A DNA stretch of 64,000 bases from DVEG01 sp964405435 (GTDB taxonomy: Bacteria > Cyanobacteriota > Cyanobacteriia > Cyanobacteriales > Oscillatoriaceae): the NCBI GenBank assembly GCA_964405435.1, contig CAYOOD010000039.1, forward strand, positions 1 to 64,000. Direction: 5' to 3'. Below the pieces are notes generated by a model that made no database searches, was not told where the DNA came from, and saw only the letters and a list, made by a program, of their open reading frames with translations. A program made the translations under genes and the position numbers. Position 1 is the first letter of the stretch; the number at the start of each line of letters is the position of its first letter. Below, in pieces: positions 60,667 through 64,000 of the stretch.

Positions 60667-60722
60667 GTAGGCGGTACGAGCCGGGATTTGGGGATTTGGG
60701 GATGATTTACGAGCGGGCGGCG

Positions 60723-61352
60723 CTAGCTCGCGTGAGACAATTCCTGCCAGCGCTGTTGCAGGAGGAATTTGATTTCTTGCACGATTTGCGGCAGGTGGGT
60801 AAATTCGCCGCACTGGCGCTGCCATTCCTGCCACAGTGCCGCAAATGAGTCGCGATCGCGGCAGTAGCGGGATATTAAGTACCAGCTTGCTTTCCAGTCA
60901 ATGCCTGCCTGCTGGCGTTCCTGTTCTTGCTGGCGCACCATCTCTGCGGCAAGTACCTGCTGGCGCTTCTGCGCCCAAACTTGCTGCCAGCGTTCCAGGG
61001 TTGCCTGTGGGTATCGGTTCTGAAAGCGCTGTGCTTCCGCGCAAACGAGGGCGGCGAATTCATCGAGTTGGGCGAGGGTAGTGCAGCGGGCGATGGCAGA
61101 TTCGCCGGCAACTGCCCACCCCGGCAAAGCGCGATAGCTGACGCAGTGAAATTGGCCATTAGTGAGGCGGACGCGCAGCATGTGGGGCCACCGCTGCAGG
61201 CTGTTGCGCTCGATCGCCCCCACAGGGACTTGCAGCACTTGGGCCACGTCTTCGATCGCGATGGGCAGCACGTCCGGTTTGGTGGGGTCGATCCAGCCCT
61301 TGCCGATTAAACTTGGCCCTTTGGTTGTTAGCGTAACGTGCTGCTGTGTCAT
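60723..61352 (-). CDS. Conserved-looking protein of unknown function
   Basis: 209 residues from the ATG at 61350-61352, preceded by GGAAAGG. No named domain recognised. The N-terminal half (about 5-85) is beta-rich (VTLTTKGPSLIGKGWIDPT; LRVRLTNGQFHCVSYRALPGWAV), and the C-terminal half is a Gln-rich, strongly helical region (FQNRYPQATLERWQQVWAQKRQQVL, then FLLQQRWQELSH). No signal peptide or membrane helix. It is divergent from the small XRE gene. Confidence 0.7.
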   Translation of the reverse strand: MTQQHVTLTTKGPSLIGKGWIDPTKPDVLPIAIEDVAQVLQVPVGAIERNSLQRWPHMLRVRLTNGQFHCVSYRALPGWAVAGESAIARCTTLAQLDEFAALVCAEAQRFQNRYPQATLERWQQVWAQKRQQVLAAEMVRQQEQERQQAGIDWKASWYLISRYCRDRDSFAALWQEWQRQCGEFTHLPQIVQEIKFLLQQRWQELSHAS

Positions 61353-61562
61353 GGCCTTTCCTTCCTTCGCACCTGAGTAATTGTGCGGGCTTGGCTTCGT
61401 TTGGGGGCGGGCGATCGCCTCTTGCTTACTTTCGTATTGTAACGAAAAAGTATGCAGATGTAAAGAATTTCTTTTCATTGTTTGGAAGTCCGCTCGGCTA
61501 CCGTTGCAGTCGTTCTGGCTTTACGCCAAGCTAGGAGAGGAGTGATACAGAGCAGACGAAGT

Positions 61563-61775
61563 ATGATCCGCTGGCGTTTGCGAGTTGTAATGGCCGATCG
61601 TGGCATTACTAATGAAGAGCTTGCAGAAAAACTTAATATTCACCGCGTGACGGTTTCCAACATGAAGAATGCGAAGCAGATGCCACATATAGGCGGAGAA
61701 AGACTTAATAGCTTGTGCAAAGTGTTGAACTGCAGTCCTTGGGATCTGATTGAGTACACGCCGGATGCGGAGTAG
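61563..61775 (+). CDS. Small XRE-family (Cro/C1-type) regulator
   Basis: 70 residues. A helix-turn-helix is clear: ITNEELAEKLNIHRVTVSNMKN (about 15-36), with the C-terminal LCKVLNCSPWDLIEYTPD typical of HTH_26 proteins. A GTG at 61542 with GGAG 5 bases upstream would add 7 residues and is a fair alternative start. Such one-domain regulators often belong to toxin-antitoxin or mobile loci; no toxin gene is next to it here. Confidence 0.8.
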   Translation: MIRWRLRVVMADRGITNEELAEKLNIHRVTVSNMKNAKQMPHIGGERLNSLCKVLNCSPWDLIEYTPDAE

Positions 61776-61942
61776 GGGCGAAGCAGTAGATGCGAATGTT
61801 AAACAGCCAAGAGAGTCAATAACCGAGCGATCGCCCTTTTTTTGGCCCACGGCAGGCGATCGCCCCTTTCCCCGCTACTTGAACGACTCGGCATCTAAAA
61901 TCTAGAATCTAAAATCCCTCTTTTCCCGGCTCCCCAATCCCC

Positions 61943-63007
61943 ATGTCACCCAACGACAAACCCAACGACACAGCCGCGATCGCGCTGACTGCCGCCGTCA
62001 TTGCCACTTGTTTTGCCCTGTATCTGGCGATACCGAAGAAGGAAATCAAAACCAGCACCCCGCCGACTCGTTCTGTTTCCAGAACCGCCCCCAAGCCGAC
62101 GGCGAAACCAAAATCCCCAGCCAATTTCAAACTAACCCGCACGCTCAGAGGGCATTCCGCATGGGTGCTGGCGATCGCCTTTCCTCCCGACAGTCAAACT
62201 TTAGCCAGTGGCAGTGCTGACAAAACGATTAAAATTTGGAATATTAACAACGGTCAGCTTATCCGCACCCTCACGGGTCATTCTGATTGGGTTAATTCAA
62301 TTAATTTTAGCACGGATGGGAAGATTTTAGCCAGTGGCAGCGCTGACAAAACTGTAAAAATTTGGAACGTTTCCAACGGAGAAATTATCCGCACCTTTAA
62401 AAGTCATTCGGCTGTCGTTCAGTCTGTAGATATCAGCCCGGATGGAAAACTACTCGCCAGTGCGAGCGCCGACAAGACGGTTAAACTTTGGAATCTCGGC
62501 ACCGGGAGCGAAATTCGCACCCTGAAAGGTCATTCAGAGGGAATTAATTTCGTGGCATTTAGCCCGGATGGGAAGAGTCTAGCCACGGCTGGCAGTGACA
62601 AGACTGTCAAGATTTGGAATGTGGCAAGGGGTGGAAATATTCGCACGCTAGCGGGGCATTCAGCTAAGGTAAATTCGGTAGCGTTTAGCCCGGATGGAAA
62701 ACTAATCGCCAGCGTCAGTGCTGACAAAACGCTCAAAATTTGGAAGATCGAGAGCGGCAAAGCAATTCGCACGATTCATGGCAATCTCGCTGCGTTTACT
62801 ACCGTCGCTTTTAGTCCGGATGGAAAAACGGTTGTGAGTGCCAGCGGTGACAGAACTGTCAAAATTTTGGAAGTGGCTACAGGAGGAGCGATCGCATCCC
62901 TTGCCACTAATTATTCCGAAGTTTTTTCAACAGTTATCAGTCTCGATGGGAAAATTATAGCCACCGGGAGCGATGACAAGACAGTGAATATTTGGCGGGC
63001 GCAGTAG
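61943..63007 (+). CDS. Membrane-anchored seven-blade WD40 protein
   Basis: 354 residues. A single N-terminal hydrophobic segment (about 12-30) anchors the protein, followed by a Pro/Thr-rich linker and seven WD40 repeats (first five open with GHSxWV-type motifs, the last two with GNLAAF and NYSEVF; each has a SASADKTVKLW-type end). Seven repeats make one propeller. It lies upstream of a zinc-ribbon kinase gene on the same strand. Confidence 0.9.
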   Translation: MSPNDKPNDTAAIALTAAVIATCFALYLAIPKKEIKTSTPPTRSVSRTAPKPTAKPKSPANFKLTRTLRGHSAWVLAIAFPPDSQTLASGSADKTIKIWNINNGQLIRTLTGHSDWVNSINFSTDGKILASGSADKTVKIWNVSNGEIIRTFKSHSAVVQSVDISPDGKLLASASADKTVKLWNLGTGSEIRTLKGHSEGINFVAFSPDGKSLATAGSDKTVKIWNVARGGNIRTLAGHSAKVNSVAFSPDGKLIASVSADKTLKIWKIESGKAIRTIHGNLAAFTTVAFSPDGKTVVSASGDRTVKILEVATGGAIASLATNYSEVFSTVISLDGKIIATGSDDKTVNIWRAQ

Positions 63008-63546
63008 AAAAAGAGCAAGGGAAGCGATCGCGGAGCAATTTCTTTTCCCCCCTCTCTGGGTTCTTTGCGACGAAAGCGGTTGAGAAAAATTCCTACGACT
63101 GACGCACTACCCCCTTGAGCAGTCGCCGTGCCCGGTTCTAGCGACGTGTCGGGCGCAGGCGCAGGGCAGTGTCCCCGAGTAAGCGGGGGCTCTTGCAAGC
63201 GCTGGCGGTGAAAAAGCAAATGGCGAGATACTGAAGGCGCGATCGCGGGCACACTATCATAGAGAACACATCGGAAAACTGGGTCGCATCCATACTTGAG
63301 AGGGCTCCTGCCCGACTGCTGCCAAGTGCAGGCGTCGCGCCGGGAGTCGGTTGACTTCCTCGCGGGAGGAGCTTTTGGAGTAGGAGAGCGCCTCTAGCAG
63401 TCCGAGCGCGCCCCCACCGCCACCAAGCGCCAAACGCTCGGACGGGAAAGCACGCAATTGCGTGGCGTCACCCTACAGTGAGCGCCACGCAATCCAGGTT
63501 ATAGTGGTCTTGAGCCTGTCGTCTGAAACCGGGTGAGCCAACTTCC
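63008..63546. other. Spacer before the right-end kinase
   Basis: 539 bp without a recognisable gene. It includes a copy of the GCAGAG-type repeat (63052-63090, inverted), GC-rich stretches at 63120-63190 and 63400-63440, and the region that should hold the kinase promoter. Confidence 0.45.
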
Positions 63547-64000
63547 GTGAGTTATTGCCTCAATCCCAAGTGTCCAAATCCTGCTGACTTGTCGAACAGT
63601 CAGAGAGAAATTTGTCGCCACTGCGGCTCAGAGTTGGTCGTAAAAGGGCGATATCGCATCGTTCGCCCCCTCGGCGGCGGCGGCTTTGGCAAAACTTATG
63701 AAGTGAGCGATCGCGGTACGCCGAAAGTTCTCAAAATTCTCTACAAAAATCATCCTAAAGCCGTCGAGCTGTTTCAGCAAGAAGCGGTGGTGCTCAGCCG
63801 CCTGCAGCACCCGGGCATCCCGAAAGTTGAAGAAGACGGCTACTTCACCTTCCAGCCCAGCAATTTCAAAGAGCCGCTCCACTGTCTGGTGATGGAAAAA
63901 ATCAGCGGCTCGAATTTGGAAGATTGGCTCAAAGAGCGGCACAACAAAGCCCTCTCGGAAGAGGAAGTGCTCGAATGCTTCAAGCAACTGGTAGAAATTT
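63547..64000 (+). CDS. Ser/Thr kinase with zinc ribbon, cut by the window end
   Basis: The first 151 residues only, from a GTG at 63547. The N-terminal zinc ribbon has Cys4, Cys9, Cys23 and Cys26 (MSYCLNPKC...CRHCG), the glycine loop is GGGGFGKT (43-50) and the likely catalytic Lys is Lys63. The ribbon and first lobe resemble the kinase at 33336-34997 closely in layout, so both belong to the SpkB-type group. Catalytic and activation segments lie beyond the window. Confidence 0.85.
   Translation, partial: MSYCLNPKCPNPADLSNSQREICRHCGSELVVKGRYRIVRPLGGGGFGKTYEVSDRGTPKVLKILYKNHPKAVELFQQEAVVLSRLQHPGIPKVEEDGYFTFQPSNFKEPLHCLVMEKISGSNLEDWLKERHNKALSEEEVLECFKQLVEI

Overview
The window is cyanobacterial chromosome. 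The octamer GCGATCGC (HIP1) occurs throughout, there are phycobilisome-type proteins, V4R/ferredoxin/SpkG genes of the photosystem II assembly type, a CruE/CruH-like aromatic carotenoid pair, and many Ser/Thr kinases, WD40 and STAND proteins. Heptanucleotide tandem repeats (GTGCTGA units) and several families of short intergenic palindromes point to a filamentous, Oscillatoriales-like species; that placement is an inference and no species can be named. I saw no rRNA, tRNA, CRISPR array, prophage or intact insertion sequence.

Layout. 0.2-2.1 kb: a membrane-anchored caspase-fold protein lacking the catalytic His and Cys. 2.4-12.0 kb: the most interesting block. Two V4R proteins, a 90-residue partner, two phycobiliprotein-like globins without the bilin cysteine, a 2Fe-2S protein and an SpkG-like kinase resemble the Synechocystis slr0144-slr0152 (photosystem II assembly proficiency) operon. 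Here the block continues into a duplicated MazG/KGK-like protein translationally coupled to the kinase, an orphan GvpL/F protein, a third phycobiliprotein-like globin that keeps the chromophore cysteine, and a phycobilisome linker-domain protein. 12.1-19.1 kb: another kinase, then a carotenoid-type locus (Rieske oxygenase, methyltransferase, Tat-signal FAD/Rieske desaturase) divergent from an ABC-2 exporter. 19.2-31.3 kb: three large signalling/STAND genes on the minus strand: a kinase-ATPase-GAF-PP2C giant, and a P-loop ATPase plus TPR-nSTAND-14xWD40 pair. 31.3-33.3 kb is gene-poor apart from one small secreted-peptide gene.

33.3-48.5 kb is mostly housekeeping: a zinc-ribbon kinase, a RecB/Cas4-like nuclease, an EVE protein, a SIMPL protein, ssb, mreBCD, dtd, a COG0523 metallochaperone with a His-rich loop, cysS, an AI-2E family exporter, a hybrid histidine kinase and an RNA m5C methyltransferase. 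48.8-53.8 kb holds a bacterial dynamin, two KGK-domain proteins, a small HNH nuclease and a thioredoxin-reductase-like flavoprotein. 54.1-60.7 kb holds a DUF3122 protein, a GH57/DUF3536 glycosidase and two tandem Ca2+/H+ exchangers. The right end carries an unknown 209-residue protein, a small XRE regulator, a 7-blade WD40 protein and the start of another zinc-ribbon kinase cut by the window edge.

Two themes run through the window. One is dense Ser/Thr phospho-signalling: five kinase-domain genes, one of which also carries a phosphatase. The other is repetitive DNA: palindromes at gene ends that look like terminators, heptanucleotide repeats in spacers, and at least two intergenic-type repeats apparently carried in frame inside genes (the SpkG-like kinase and the STAND gene).
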